NCBI RefSeq assembly: GCF_016908275.1
Contig: NZ_JAFBDN010000002.1
Coordinates: forward strand, 62,001-126,000
DNA: 64,000 bases
Source of the DNA: Periweissella beninensis
GTDB lineage: Bacteria > Bacillota > Bacilli > Lactobacillales > Lactobacillaceae
Reading direction: 5' to 3'
In this document: piece after piece, positions 10,601-20,650 of the stretch
How positions within the stretch are numbered: position 1 is the stretch's first letter
How the letters are laid out: each line of letters starts with the position of its first letter
The notes under the pieces: model-generated
The model's database searches: none
The model's input: only the letters and a program-made list of their open reading frames with translations
What the model was told of the DNA's origin: nothing
Translations under genes and position numbers: made by a program

Positions 10601-11422
10601 GAAAATTTACAGAAAAAAGCAATGCCAATTAAGGCAAGTTCAAATGAACAATATCAGATAGAGTTTAATTCGTTAAAAGCCATTCTTAATTATGAATATG
10701 AATATCCTAGTGCAGTAAAAACGACAGCCTATCAAAGTGTTAGTGAAGTTAAACGCTTATTTGAGGATCCTGATGATCAGGGGTTCGATAAATTAGTAAT
10801 CGATCAAAGTGGGAAAGGACATGCTAATCGCTATGTTACCGAAACATTAGCCCAGCCACGTTTTATTGAAAAGCAGATAAATAATAGCAATTCACAAGCA
10901 CAAATAATTGGTACTGCAACTCATTTGGTGTTACAGAATTTAGATTTAACACAAGTTATTAATGATGATCATATTCAAGCAACGATTACCAAATTAGTTA
11001 ATGATGAATTAATTGAACCAATAATCGCTCAAAAAATTAAGCAAACTAATATTTTAGCCTTTTTCATGAGTGAATTTGGGCAAAAAATCCAGGCTAATCA
11101 TGATCGGCTAAAAAGAGAACAGCCTTTTAGTATGTTAATGTTTGCGCATGACCTATATGAAGATTATCATGGGCAAGATGAACGTGTATTAATTCATGGC
11201 ATTATGGACGGTTATTTTTTTGATGAAAAGAACGAGATAACATTGTTTGATTATAAGACAGATTTTGTTAAAGATGGTCATATACAAACATTAAGTGATA
11301 AATATCAAGGACAGTTAAAATTGTATGCTACAGCTTTACAAAAAATTGAGAAAAAGCCAATTAAACATGTGATTTTAGTTTCGCTAGCTTTAAATGAAAC
11401 GATTGAATTACACATAGATTAA
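7676..11422 (+). CDS. rexA: ATP-dependent helicase/nuclease subunit A (RexA/AddA)
   Basis: A UvrD/Rep superfamily 1 helicase fused to a C-terminal nuclease, 1248 residues, the motor subunit of RexAB. Walker A is VSASAGSGKTT near residues 23-33, Walker B is MVDEYQDINP, motif III GDVKQSIYGFR, motif V MTIHGSKGLEYP and motif VI VLYVALTRAKQQ. The nuclease motif LFDYKTD places Asp1192 and Lys1194. The start is GTG at 7676, 3 bases after the rexB stop, and the ribosome binding site GAAGGAG lies inside the end of rexB, indicating coupled translation. No terminator could be identified directly after it; the ldh promoter region follows. Confidence 0.96.
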   Translation: MPIFTKSQTQAILAKDHNILVSASAGSGKTTVLVERVIQKIIADKNPMRIDELLIVTFTEAAAKEMRERIEKALQKALLTATDRQRIAFLQQQLLILPTANISTLHAYALKLIENYYHVIDLDPQFRLLADTAEVELLQSDILDDLFDQLYQTDDQFKQLVGLFANDRNDDGMKNAILRLYNFANARPNFDEWLAKLSSEYVVTDIFTESKFFKQDLAPLLLEKFTELSDMLANTIKSLSNYDDDKNVKKRLKQIQAEYAQVKIIENSILTASWDNLRNLINQLSFERIKGSAVKMEDPDLRRAFDEAKDIRAEVKDTINELKDNYFLLNEVNLQAIMTKMADQVDHLVMITSQFATKFTTIKRQKQLLDFSDLEHLALAIVKVPTIAATIQSQYREIMVDEYQDINPLQETLLTSLSNGHNMFMVGDVKQSIYGFRLADPSLFTKKFKSYGKNDHKANELIVLAENFRSTNNVIDFINLIFSQLMDEKVGDIEYRGPAKLIAGAKDYPNETTQTVELLVYTDDQVDELNLEETEAQEAQPNKIHGQLALIAKKIKALKANQKIYDRDQGVFREIQWSDIVILEPTRNINMVLLDVFKTANIPVVVNDTDNYFQTTEVSTMLSLFEILDNPYQDIPLVAVLKSPIVGFDENDLALIRLANRQENYYRAIKTFIERYLDQTWIIIDEQREKIVYRKLVNLLAQLDKWRKIAKQNRLVELIWAIYEDTDYLEYVGALPAGEQRRANLHALYQRAQSYENSSYIGLFSFIKYIEQLQKKDKDLGAAAASITENAVQVMTIHGSKGLEYPIVFLADATHKFNELDLRNTLLMNDTGIAMPYFDITSRLLIELPQQAFFRRQARIKNWAEQLRVLYVALTRAKQQLYIVGSYNSKKMAVARWQKALVENTVILRTNRRLATNNFMDWLGQSIIRDQKLYDELIEEPVDVLSLEVVNFFKTSNIDFSVSFYDQTDVIVNQQENLQKKAMPIKASSNEQYQIEFNSLKAILNYEYEYPSAVKTTAYQSVSEVKRLFEDPDDQGFDKLVIDQSGKGHANRYVTETLAQPRFIEKQINNSNSQAQIIGTATHLVLQNLDLTQVINDDHIQATITKLVNDELIEPIIAQKIKQTNILAFFMSEFGQKIQANHDRLKREQPFSMLMFAHDLYEDYHGQDERVLIHGIMDGYFFDEKNEITLFDYKTDFVKDGHIQTLSDKYQGQLKLYATALQKIEKKPIKHVILVSLALNETIELHID

Positions 11423-11446
11423 AAATACTGATAAAGTATTAGTATA

Positions 11447-11488
11447 TTGTGAAATTAGTATTTTATTGCTAGCTAATTTGTGAAATTA
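11447..11488 (+). promoter_or_regulatory. two direct repeats upstream of ldh, possible Rex half-operators
   Basis: The 11-mer TTGTGAAATTA occurs at 11447-11457 and again at 11478-11488, a 31-bp period close to three helical turns. TTGTGAA is the conserved half of the Rex operator known from redox-controlled fermentation genes, but neither copy has a good inverted second half. AT-rich -10 candidates lie at 11493-11504. Confidence 0.45.
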
Positions 11489-11543
11489 ATGGTATAAATA
11501 TAAGTGAATAGGCGAACAATATTCGTCGTGTCTTTGATAATAA

Positions 11544-12506
<963 letters not shown>

Positions 12507-12623
12507 TTAATTTTGCTTGATACAGTTAAGTAAGTTTCTTTAGCTAAAAGAGTGTCATTAATAATGTACGCGTTGAAGGGTTGAGCATCACGACCTCTTA
12601 AATGAAAATGAGTATTTGCACGG

Positions 12624-12663
12624 ACCCCCTTGAATTGGAGTAAATCCAATCAAGGGGGTTTTA
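12624..12663 (+). terminator. intrinsic terminator downstream of ldh
   Basis: Arms ACCCCCTTGAATTGGA and TCCAATCAAGGGGGT form a GC-rich hairpin followed by TTTT. It is separated from the ldh stop by about 115 bases of transcribed 3' region. The rest of the 12507-13033 gap holds the greA terminator and otherwise no ORF with a convincing ribosome binding site. Confidence 0.85.
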
Positions 12664-12853
12664 TAATGTATTTTTGTCAAAAAAGCATTATTCAAAGGAT
12701 GAGTCGTAAGACCCCATGTTTAGACAATGTGGTAATTGAGTGCTGTATAATTTTAAAAAATTAGAGGTACATTGAGAGTAATACCAAATGTTAACTGAAT
12801 TAAAGATCGATAGTCCTGCTTTTATAAAGTACTAAAATAATAGGTGATTTAAA

Positions 12854-12906
12854 GAAAAAATTGGAGGGTATGAGTCTGGTTTAGTTCCAAACTCATGCCC
12901 TCCAAT
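12854..12906 (-). terminator. intrinsic terminator of greA (minus strand)
   Basis: A 16-bp inverted repeat, ATTGGAGGGTATGAGT and ACTCATGCCCTCCAAT with one wobble pair, is followed on the minus strand by a run of T (A-run 12855-12860 on the plus strand). Orientation fits greA, whose stop lies at 13034. Confidence 0.85.
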
Positions 12907-13033
12907 AATTGGTTAAAGCATCCCTCCAATTTATGGAGGAGCTAGTATAGCGATTTATTGATAATGGTAATTTTTTAAAAAAGCCATTTTATGAACGTTA
13001 GTAAGTTACTTTAAGTAAAACGAATTGCGCTAT

Positions 13034-13519
13034 TTAGTTCGTTTCAACTGCTAAAATTTTGATATTCATTGAGGCCCCATTAGGTAATGGCACTTCAACT
13101 TCATCATTAACATGATGACCATTAAGTGCTTTGGCTATAGGTGATTCATTTGAAATTTTACCATTCAAAGGATCTGCTTCAACAGCACCGACGATGGCAT
13201 ATGTTTCAGGTTCTTCATCAGGAAGCTCTTTGAAAGTAACATTTTTACCAATTGAAACTTCATCACTAGCAATTGCATCACTATCAATAATAACCGCATA
13301 TTGTAACATGTTTTGAAGTGTTTTAATACGTCCTTCGACGAATGCTTGCTCATCCTTAGCAGATTGATATTCTGAATTTTCTGATAGATCCCCGAATGAG
13401 CGCGCAATTTGAATACGTTTTGTAATTTCACCACGTTTTACAGTGATCATGTTGTTTAATTCAGCTTCAAGCTTTTCTTTTCCTTCTTGCGTCATTGGAA
13501 ATTGTTTTTCTTCAGCCAT
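13034..13519 (-). CDS. greA: transcription elongation factor GreA
   Basis: GreA enters the secondary channel of backtracked RNA polymerase and stimulates transcript cleavage. The 161-residue protein shows the N-terminal coiled coil (residues about 1-78) with the acidic tip in [13 protein letters not shown], and the C-terminal FKBP-like domain with [13 protein letters not shown] and [15 protein letters not shown] ribosome binding site AAAGGA precedes the ATG. The 5' leader carries a perfect 12-bp palindrome (see 13544-13571), and the gene is transcribed away from the HesB-like gene. In Bacillus and many lactobacilli greA lies by udk/mltG; neither is adjacent here. Confidence 0.97.
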   Translation of the reverse strand: MAEEKQFPMTQEGKEKLEAELNNMITVKRGEITKRIQIARSFGDLSENSEYQSAKDEQAFVEGRIKTLQNMLQYAVIIDSDAIASDEVSIGKNVTFKELPDEEPETYAIVGAVEADPLNGKISNESPIAKALNGHHVNDEVEVPLPNGASMNIKILAVETN

Positions 13520-13543
13520 TGTTTCACGTCCTTTTTATTAAAA

Positions 13544-13571
13544 TATAGCATGATAAATGTATCATGCTATA
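13544..13571. promoter_or_regulatory. perfect 12-bp inverted repeat in the greA 5' region
   Basis: Arms TATAGCATGATA (13544-13555) and TATCATGCTATA (13560-13571) with the loop AATG. It lies 25 bases upstream of greA and about 100 bases upstream of the divergent gene. On the minus strand it is followed by TTTTAAT and then the greA ribosome binding site. It could be a protein operator or an attenuator hairpin. Confidence 0.6.
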
Positions 13572-13669
13572 AGGGATGATACAAGTGAAAATGCAATTTT
13601 TAAATGAAACTTTGTGCTATACTAATAAACGAGAGAAAGCAAAATAGTTCAAGAAAGCAGGATAGACGA

Positions 13670-13960
13670 ATGCAATTAACTATTACTGATCAAGCTAGTA
13701 AGTGGTTCCAAACTGAAATGGGTGTAACCGTTGGTGCAGGAATTCGATTTTATGGTAAAACTTATGGTAAAACCAATGTTCATAAAGGTTTTTCAGTGGC
13801 TTTAATGCGCGATGATGTGCCAAAAGAGCCGATTATTATGGTCGAAAAGGATGGTATTCGCTATTATGTAAATGAACGAGATGAATGGCTTTTTAGTGAT
13901 TATCATTTGACAGTAACAGTTAATGATAGCGAAGTAGGCCCAGAATATAATTTTAGTTAA
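13670..13960 (+). CDS. HesB/IscA-fold protein, YneR-like, without cysteines
   Basis: A 96-residue protein whose pattern (ITDQASKWFQTEMG, GIRFYGKTYG, GFSVALM, YYVNERDEWLFSDYHLTVTV) matches the HesB-like core domain family PF01521 as represented by Bacillus YneR. Unlike IscA/SufA A-type carriers it has no cysteine at all, so it should not hold an Fe-S cluster through the usual ligands; function is unknown. ATG 13670 is preceded by a GCAGGA binding site; an in-frame start 66 bases upstream would extend the protein with an unconserved basic stretch and lacks a good binding site. It is divergent from greA and followed by a 58-residue gene. Confidence 0.75.
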   Translation: MQLTITDQASKWFQTEMGVTVGAGIRFYGKTYGKTNVHKGFSVALMRDDVPKEPIIMVEKDGIRYYVNERDEWLFSDYHLTVTVNDSEVGPEYNFS

Positions 13961-14075
13961 TTAAATTAATGTTGATATATATATTTTTTTGTGACATTTA
14001 TTGGTAAAATGAATAGTGTCAAAATAATTATGATGTAGTAATTATGTAATTAAGTCAGATTTAGGAGAATTTAAG

Positions 14076-14252
14076 ATGACATTTGAAGAATATATCGCTT
14101 TACAAGCAGAAAATAATCCAAATTTTAAGAATGAACTTAAGCGTGTTGAAGCAAAGCATAAAATATATCAGCGTGCCATTGAACAACCTCGTGCGCGTAA
14201 GCGATTATTAATTAAATTACTAGATAAAGAACTCGTTAAAGAAAATCAATAG
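14076..14252 (+). CDS. small basic protein of unknown function (58 aa)
   Basis: An ORF of 58 codons with a good AGGAGA ribosome binding site at 14063-14068 and ATG 14076. The predicted protein begins MTFEEYIALQAENNP and ends with a charged helix rich in Lys, Arg, Glu and Leu (RARKRLLIKLLDKELVKEN). It is soluble, probably all-helical, with no cysteine, signal or membrane segment. I do not recognise the family. It lies 42 bp before the aldo/keto reductase and could share its transcript. Coding support rests on the binding site and the unbroken frame in an AT-rich region. Confidence 0.55.
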   Translation: MTFEEYIALQAENNPNFKNELKRVEAKHKIYQRAIEQPRARKRLLIKLLDKELVKENQ

Positions 14253-14294
14253 ATTAAAATAATAAATGATTATATTTGAAGGGATAATTTAACA

Positions 14295-15284
14295 ATGGTA
14301 TTTGCAGCTGCAGAAAATCGTTATGAAAAACTACCTTATCGTCGTGTCGCAGACACAGGAATGATACTTCCAAGTTTATCTTTTGGTTTATGGCGTAACT
14401 TGGGTGATCAAAAGCCATTAAGTAATTCAAGAGAAGTAATTTTAAACGCATTTGATAATGGAATCTTTTCATTTGATAATGCTTCAAATTATGGTCCATC
14501 GAATGGAACTGCTGAGGAAACGTTTGGTGCAGTTTATGCCAAAGATTTAAAACCATATCGAAATGAGCTTGTCATTACGACAAAAGCTGGGTTTCATATG
14601 TGGCCTGGTCCATTTGGTGAATTTTCATCAAAGAAAACATTGGTCCAAGCGTTGGATCTTTCATTACAGCGGATGAATTTGGATTATGTTGATATTTTTT
14701 ATGCACATCGTTGGGATCCAAATACTAATTTGCGAGAAACTGCAGAGGCCATGGATTTATTAGTTCGCCAGGGAAAAGCTTTGTACGTGGGTGTGTCAAA
14801 TTATACCACTGAGCAATTTAATGCGATTGCAGAAATTTTTGCTGAATTAAAAACACCTTTTATTGGTAATCAAGTTTCTTATAATATGTTAAACCGCGAA
14901 GCTGAAACGACAGGATTAGTTCAAGCGGTTGGAGAACAGAAGGCAGGATTGGTTGCCTATGGCCCATTAGCTGAGGGGCTATTAACTGATCGGTATTTAG
15001 ATGGTATACCAAGTGATTTACCTCTTCATTGGTCTAACAAAGTTATGTTGGAAAATGGAAATGATGTAGTCATAGCTAAATTAAATAAATTAAATGATCT
15101 TGCTAAGCAACGAGGACAAAAATTGTCACAAATGGCTTTAGCTTGGCTTTTACGTGATTCAAGGGTTGCTTCAGTTGTTATTGGTGCATCACGAACAGAA
15201 CATTTACTAGATAATTTGAAATTTAGCGATAATATGGAGTTATCAGTTGAAGAGTTAAAAATAATTGATGATATTTTAGCTTAA
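14295..15284 (+). CDS. aldo/keto reductase (YghZ/AKR14-like)
   Basis: A 329-residue NADPH-dependent carbonyl reductase of the aldo/keto reductase superfamily. The catalytic tetrad can be placed in order: Asp in SFDNASNYGP, Tyr in the same motif, Lys in VITTKAGF and His in FYAHRWDP. GVSNY, the PLAEGLLTDRYL segment and the C-terminal VIGASRTEHL cofactor-binding motif match the AKR11/AKR14 group that includes E. coli YghZ, which reduces L-glyceraldehyde 3-phosphate and methylglyoxal. The true substrate here is not known. It is closed by a strong terminator and probably shares a transcript with the small gene upstream. Confidence 0.9.
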   Translation: MVFAAAENRYEKLPYRRVADTGMILPSLSFGLWRNLGDQKPLSNSREVILNAFDNGIFSFDNASNYGPSNGTAEETFGAVYAKDLKPYRNELVITTKAGFHMWPGPFGEFSSKKTLVQALDLSLQRMNLDYVDIFYAHRWDPNTNLRETAEAMDLLVRQGKALYVGVSNYTTEQFNAIAEIFAELKTPFIGNQVSYNMLNREAETTGLVQAVGEQKAGLVAYGPLAEGLLTDRYLDGIPSDLPLHWSNKVMLENGNDVVIAKLNKLNDLAKQRGQKLSQMALAWLLRDSRVASVVIGASRTEHLLDNLKFSDNMELSVEELKIIDDILA

Positions 15285-15364
15285 ATTAAGGTAACACACG
15301 TATTGTTGCTAAAACATGAAATAGGTAGCAATAGGTGTACATTTTAAGTACCAAGAATGTGGTG

Positions 15365-15411
15365 AAAAAACAAGGCTGGAGCAAAATTATTTTTTGCTCC
15401 AGCCTTGTTTA
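15365..15411 (+). terminator. intrinsic terminator after aldo/keto reductase
   Basis: A perfect long stem, AACAAGGCTGGAGCAAAA paired with its complement ending in AGCCTTGTT, with a short loop and flanking A- and T-runs. The polC promoter region follows. Confidence 0.9.
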
Positions 15412-15528
15412 GCATTGATACTATAGCTAGATTATTAATGACGAATACACGCCTATTTTATTTTTATGGCATACTTGTGAGATTAGTGTAAAATTATAGA
15501 ATATCGGTAAAGAAGAAGGGGTTATTTA

Positions 15529-18500
15529 GTGGCTTTAGATAAACAAGAATTATTTGATAAGTTATTGCAGCATTTGCAGTTGAATAATACATCAATTGCA
15601 AATGCTTTTGCTAATGCAAAAGTTGAAAAAGTGATTGTACATGAAATATCAAAAACATGGGAATTTAACTTTCAATTGGAAAAATTTGTTGAGTATGATA
15701 AATTAATTCAATTTATTACTCAACTGCAGCAAACATTTCAAGAAATTGCAACGGTTGATTATAATTTTACGTTCATCGATGACGAAAAAATAAGTCTAGA
15801 ACAAGTTCAAAAATATTGGCAGTTTATTTTAACTAGGATTACCAAAAATGGCTTAAATCAAGTATTACAGCAACAAAAGCCAACTGTATTTGATAACACT
15901 TTGAATTTTAATGCGCCAAATGAAATTACCAGACAACATTTGGTTAAAAATATCGTGCCACAAATTATGTTGGAATATCAAAAACTGGGTTTTGCACCGT
16001 TTAAAATTAGTGTACAAGTAGATCGAACAATTGAAGATGCAATGCAGCAAAGGTTACAAACGGAGCAAAAAGAAAAAGAACGTATTTTGGTGCAACAGGC
16101 ACAACAAAAAATGCAAAACGAAAAAAAAGTAAATGGGAGTATTTTGTCGTTAGGACGTAAAATTGCAGCTGACAGCCCCATTACACAAATGATTGACATT
16201 AATCAAGAAGAACGATCAATTGTAGTTGAAGGATATATCTTTGATAAAGAAGTTCGAATTTTAAGATCCGAACGACAACTTTTAACATTAAAAATAACGG
16301 ACTATTCTAGTTCATATATTGCGAAGAAGTTTTCACGGGATGATAATGATGAAAGCTTTTTTGAAAATATTCAAGCAGGAATGTGGGTTAAAATCAGAGG
16401 TTCTATTCAAGAAGATACATTTCAACATGATTTAGTTTTGAATATTTATGATATTCAAGTAACGGAGCATGCTAGTCGTCAAGACAAGGCAGATGAAAGC
16501 AATAAGCGGATCGAATTTCATACACATTCTAATATGTCAACCATGGATGCAACTAATAGTATTAGTGATTATGTAAAAACAGCAAGCCAGTGGGGGCATA
16601 CTGCAATTGCAATTACTGATACAACTGGCGTACAAGCATTTCCAGAAGCATATGCTGCTAGTCAAAAATATAATGTTAAAATGATATACGGTGTTGAGGC
16701 TAATCTAGTTAATGATGGTAATGAAATTGGTATTAATGAAAAACATATATCGTTACATGATAATGATACTGAGTATGTCATTTTTGATGTCGAAACCACT
16801 GGCTTATCGGCAATTTATGATAAAGTGATTGAGCTATCAGCTGTGAAAGTTGTGAAAGGTAATGTTGTAGCAGAATTTGAGCAATTTATTGATCCGGGAT
16901 TTCATTTATCAGAAACTACTACGAAACTAACATCCATAACTGATTCAATGGTCCAAGGTTCAAAAACAGAAGCTGAAGTGTTTCGTGAATTTCGTCAGTT
17001 TTATGGTGATGCAATTTTAGTCGGGCATAATGTGACTTTTGACTTAGGATTTATGAATACTGGCTATAGAAGACATAACATGGCTAAAATTGATAATCCT
17101 GTCATTGATACGTTAACATTAGCACGGTTTTTATATCCTGATTTGCGTAGTTATCGCCTGAACACATTGGCTAAAAAGTTTGGTGTCGTTTTAGAGCACC
17201 ATCATCGAGCTATATTTGATTCTGAAACAACAGGTAAACTAAATGATATTTTCTTAAAGGATGCTAAAGATCGTTTCAAGATTGAATTTCATGATGATCT
17301 TAATAAGTATATGAACGAAGGAGAAGCATGGAAACATGCGCGACCTAACCATGTGACCATCTTAGCCCAAAATCAAACTGGTTTAAAAAATATATTTAAA
17401 CTGATTTCAGAGGCTAATATTAATTACTTTTATCGAGTTCCCCGCACGCCACGTTCAGTTTTAGAACATTATCGTGAGGGGCTACTTATTGGTAGTGCTG
17501 ATAGTACAAGTGATATATTTGAAGCGATTATGCAAAAAGGCTACGCGGAAGCTAAGGCCAAAGCAAAATTTTATGATTATTTAGAGGTACAACCAAAAGC
17601 TGCTTATCAAAGTTTAATTGATAGTGAACTGATTGCAAATGAAAGTAAATTAGAAGAAATTATTCAAAATATTATCCAAATTGGTGACGAATTAAAAATA
17701 CCGGTTATTGCAACTGGTGATGTGCATTATTTAAACCCCGAAGATGCAATTTATCGTAAAGTTTTGGTTAAGTCACAAGGGGGGGCCAATCCATTAAATC
17801 GAACTAACCTACCTGATTTACATTTTAAAACAACTGATGAATTGTTAGCAGAGTTTTCGTTTTTAGGTGCTGAATTAGCACAAAAAATTGTAGTTGACAA
17901 TCCAAAAAAATTAGCAACAACGATTCAAGAGGTGAAACCGTTAAAAGAAAAACTTTATACGCCAAATATGGAGGGTGCTGAAGCGGAAATCGAACGACGG
18001 ACATATGAAACAGCCCGTCAACTGTATGGTCAAACATTACCAGATGTTGTTACTAAACGAATTGAAAAGGAATTAAAATCAATTATAGGTAATGGTTTTT
18101 CAGTAATTTATTTAATTTCACAACGTTTAGTTGCTAAATCAAATAAAGATGGTTATTTGGTTGGATCACGAGGATCGGTAGGTTCATCTGTTGTTGCCAC
18201 ATTTATTGGTATCACTGAGGTTAATCCATTACCGCCACATTATCGATGCCCAAAATGTCAGTATAGTGAATTTTTTACGAAGGGAGAATATGAATCTGGC
18301 TATGATTTACCAGATAAAATATGTCCTAATTGTGAAGCGCCGTTGGTTGGGGATGGGCAAAATATTCCATTCGAAACTTTCCTTGGATTTAAGGGAAATA
18401 AAGTTCCTGATATTGACCTAAATTTTTCAGGTGATTATCAACCAATTGCACATAATTATACAAAAGTTATGTTTGGTGAAAATAATGTTTTTCGAGCTGG

Positions 18501-19830
18501 AACAATTGGCACGGTAGCTGATAAAACAGCATATGGATATGTAAAGGCTTATGAACGGGAAGCAGAAATAGAGTTACGTTCAGCCGAAGAAGAACGTCTA
18601 GCCAAGGGGGCAACGGGGGTTAAGAGGACTACTGGACAACACCCAGCAGGAATTTTAGTTGTACCTGATTATATGGATATTTATGACTTTACGCCAATTC
18701 AATATCCTGCTGATGACGTTACGGCTACTTGGAAAACAACTCATTTTGATTTTCACTCAATTCATGATAACATCCTAAAAATTGATATTTTAGGCCATGA
18801 TGACCCAACGATGATTCGGACGCTACAGGATTTATCAGGGATTGATCCACAAACCATTCCAACTGATGACCCTGGTGTTATGAGTTTGTTTTCTAGCCCG
18901 GAAGTATTAGGGGTGACATCAGATGCGATTTATTCTAAAACTGGTACATTGGGTATTCCAGAATTTGGAACGCGTTTTGTGCGCGGAATGTTGGAGCAAA
19001 CACATCCTAAAAACTATTCAGAATTACTACAAATTTCAGGTCTATCACATGGTACTGATGTATGGTTAGGGAATGCTGATGAATTAATTAAAGATGGAAC
19101 AGCCACGATTGCCAATGTAATTGGAACGCGGGATAAAATTATGACTGACTTAATTAATTATGGTATGGAATCCGAATCTGCTTTTCAAATTATGGAAAAA
19201 GTACGTAAAGGAAAAGGAATTTCACCTGAATATCAAGAAGAAATGCACGCAGTTGGGGTACCTCAGTGGTATATTGATTCCTGTTTGAAAATAAAATATA
19301 TGTTTCCGCGAGCCCATGCTGCGGCATATGTCTTAATGGCATTGCGTGTTGCTTATTTTAAAGTATATTTTCCAATGCTTTACTATAGTGCATATTTTTC
19401 AGTTCGAGCGGATAATTTTGATGTCGTAGCAATGGCGAATGGTAAGGATAGCGTTAAAGCTGCAATTAATGAATTGAATAAACAAGGCGATAATACTGCT
19501 AAAGATAAAGAATTGATGACCGTATTGGAGTTAGCTAATGAAGCGTTAGAGCGAGGAATCATTTTTAAAATGGTTGATATTGAAAAATCGGATGCAACGA
19601 CTTGGTTAATCGAAGATAATACGTTATTGGCACCGTTTAATGTTTTACCGGGATTAGGTGATAATGTTGCCAAACAAATTATTGCGGCACGGGCGGAACA
19701 GGCATTTATTTCCAAGGAAGATTTAAAACGCCGTGGTAAGGTGTCAAATACCTTAATTGAATTTATGACACAACAACATGCACTTGATGATCTACCTGAT
19801 GAAAATCAATTATCATTATTTGATTTTTAA
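15529..19830 (+). CDS. polC: DNA polymerase III PolC-type alpha subunit
   Basis: The Gram-positive leading-strand replicase, 1433 residues with polymerase and proofreading in one chain. Domains in order: N-terminal region (about 1-230), OB domain (230-320), PHP domain starting at [13 protein letters not shown], split by the DEDD exonuclease whose DVETTG motif gives Asp420 and Glu422, a zinc element with CPKC and CPNC, and the polymerase palm with [10 protein letters not shown] giving Asp961 and Asp963. The C-terminus ends in LSLFDF, a likely beta-clamp binding motif. The start is GTG 15529 behind GAAGGGG. In many Firmicutes polC follows proS; here it stands alone behind a terminator. Confidence 0.98.
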   Translation: MALDKQELFDKLLQHLQLNNTSIANAFANAKVEKVIVHEISKTWEFNFQLEKFVEYDKLIQFITQLQQTFQEIATVDYNFTFIDDEKISLEQVQKYWQFILTRITKNGLNQVLQQQKPTVFDNTLNFNAPNEITRQHLVKNIVPQIMLEYQKLGFAPFKISVQVDRTIEDAMQQRLQTEQKEKERILVQQAQQKMQNEKKVNGSILSLGRKIAADSPITQMIDINQEERSIVVEGYIFDKEVRILRSERQLLTLKITDYSSSYIAKKFSRDDNDESFFENIQAGMWVKIRGSIQEDTFQHDLVLNIYDIQVTEHASRQDKADESNKRIEFHTHSNMSTMDATNSISDYVKTASQWGHTAIAITDTTGVQAFPEAYAASQKYNVKMIYGVEANLVNDGNEIGINEKHISLHDNDTEYVIFDVETTGLSAIYDKVIELSAVKVVKGNVVAEFEQFIDPGFHLSETTTKLTSITDSMVQGSKTEAEVFREFRQFYGDAILVGHNVTFDLGFMNTGYRRHNMAKIDNPVIDTLTLARFLYPDLRSYRLNTLAKKFGVVLEHHHRAIFDSETTGKLNDIFLKDAKDRFKIEFHDDLNKYMNEGEAWKHARPNHVTILAQNQTGLKNIFKLISEANINYFYRVPRTPRSVLEHYREGLLIGSADSTSDIFEAIMQKGYAEAKAKAKFYDYLEVQPKAAYQSLIDSELIANESKLEEIIQNIIQIGDELKIPVIATGDVHYLNPEDAIYRKVLVKSQGGANPLNRTNLPDLHFKTTDELLAEFSFLGAELAQKIVVDNPKKLATTIQEVKPLKEKLYTPNMEGAEAEIERRTYETARQLYGQTLPDVVTKRIEKELKSIIGNGFSVIYLISQRLVAKSNKDGYLVGSRGSVGSSVVATFIGITEVNPLPPHYRCPKCQYSEFFTKGEYESGYDLPDKICPNCEAPLVGDGQNIPFETFLGFKGNKVPDIDLNFSGDYQPIAHNYTKVMFGENNVFRAGTIGTVADKTAYGYVKAYEREAEIELRSAEEERLAKGATGVKRTTGQHPAGILVVPDYMDIYDFTPIQYPADDVTATWKTTHFDFHSIHDNILKIDILGHDDPTMIRTLQDLSGIDPQTIPTDDPGVMSLFSSPEVLGVTSDAIYSKTGTLGIPEFGTRFVRGMLEQTHPKNYSELLQISGLSHGTDVWLGNADELIKDGTATIANVIGTRDKIMTDLINYGMESESAFQIMEKVRKGKGISPEYQEEMHAVGVPQWYIDSCLKIKYMFPRAHAAAYVLMALRVAYFKVYFPMLYYSAYFSVRADNFDVVAMANGKDSVKAAINELNKQGDNTAKDKELMTVLELANEALERGIIFKMVDIEKSDATTWLIEDNTLLAPFNVLPGLGDNVAKQIIAARAEQAFISKEDLKRRGKVSNTLIEFMTQQHALDDLPDENQLSLFDF

Positions 19831-19897
19831 GTAATAAGACATTATTACCACTCTTTCATAAATCTATTGTAAAATAAGTTTATTAAGGGGGTGTGTT

Positions 19898-20581
19898 ATG
19901 AAAACAACTAAATATAAATGGAAAAGTAAGTCATTTAAGGTTCAGTGTTATTTTGACAGACAGCAAGCACTACAAAATATTGTTAGATATGCCTTGATAA
20001 TCAAAAAAAAACTAAGTACCACTGAAAAAAATTTAGTGATATTAGGGTTTAACCCTACAGGGACTGGCTTTGATAACAAACAAAATTTAACACGCACAAC
20101 AGACAATGTTACTAAGCGTTTATTAATTAGTGAAATAGGTCATCCTGAGTATAGCAAATTAATTTTTGTTAATTTAACACCTATTCGGGGGGGAACAAGT
20201 AATGAGTTAGCAGCATATATAAATCAAGCAATTGACGAAAATTGGCAAAAATTAGGCGAAATTTTCAATCAGAATTTGCGCCAAATTAATAAAATAATGC
20301 CTGATAGCTATGATTTATTGTTAGCTACAGGTGAGTTGAAACATGGCCTAGGATTAGCTTTATACCAAAAAACTTTGGCGCAACTTTTAGAAAATTGTGA
20401 TGAATTAAAAGTTTGTTGTAGTAGTGATGGTAGCTGGATTAATAGTAAATTTGATAATAAAGGTACCCAAAAAAGTGGCTCATTTGCACGTAACCCAATT
20501 AACTTAGGGTATCGCTTTCCAATAGTGTCCATTGAAAAAAAGGGCGTTACGGGATTTAATGATAATTTCAAAAGGGTATGA
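19898..20581 (+). CDS. DUF1643-like protein
   Basis: A 227-residue protein of unknown function. The core LVILGFNPTGTGFDNKQNLT, followed by VTKRLLISE and LIFVNLTPIRGGTSNELAAYI, resembles the DUF1643 family, where a short 'NPS/NPT' turn and a 'VNLFP' strand are conserved. It has no signal or membrane segment, and a short cysteine-rich spot (VCCSSDG). A GGGGGTG ribosome binding site precedes ATG 19898. It sits alone between polC and the convergent yfhO. The family is patchy and often found in accessory DNA, so lateral acquisition is possible, although I see no flanking mobile element. Confidence 0.6.
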   Translation: MKTTKYKWKSKSFKVQCYFDRQQALQNIVRYALIIKKKLSTTEKNLVILGFNPTGTGFDNKQNLTRTTDNVTKRLLISEIGHPEYSKLIFVNLTPIRGGTSNELAAYINQAIDENWQKLGEIFNQNLRQINKIMPDSYDLLLATGELKHGLGLALYQKTLAQLLENCDELKVCCSSDGSWINSKFDNKGTQKSGSFARNPINLGYRFPIVSIEKKGVTGFNDNFKRV

Positions 20582-20593
20582 ATTATTAAAAAT

Positions 20594-20643
20594 AAAAAGG
20601 CGGTCTCCAACAACTTATTTAAATTGTTGGAGACCGCCTTTTT
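20594..20643. terminator. bidirectional terminator between DUF1643-like gene and yfhO
   Basis: A perfect 20-bp stem with arms AAAAAGGCGGTCTCCAACAA and its exact complement, flanked by A- and T-runs, between two convergent genes. Confidence 0.92.
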
Positions 20644-20650
20644 ATGATAG

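Noticed and set aside
11513-11525. CGAACAATATTCG upstream of ldh as an SOS box
   Set aside because: The spacing is one base short of CGAAC-N4-GTTYG and the second half lacks the G; ldh is not an SOS gene.
12720-12755. A promoter-like TAGACA and TATAAT pair in the ldh-greA gap
   Set aside because: The spacer is 19 bp and no gene or clear RNA follows on that strand.
12700-12765. A 21-codon ORF between ldh and greA
   Set aside because: The AAAGG before it is too close to the ATG for translation, and no downstream gene or hairpin set makes it a leader peptide.
13165-13434. ORFs overlapping greA in other frames
   Set aside because: They are shadows of greA without ribosome binding sites or recognisable products.
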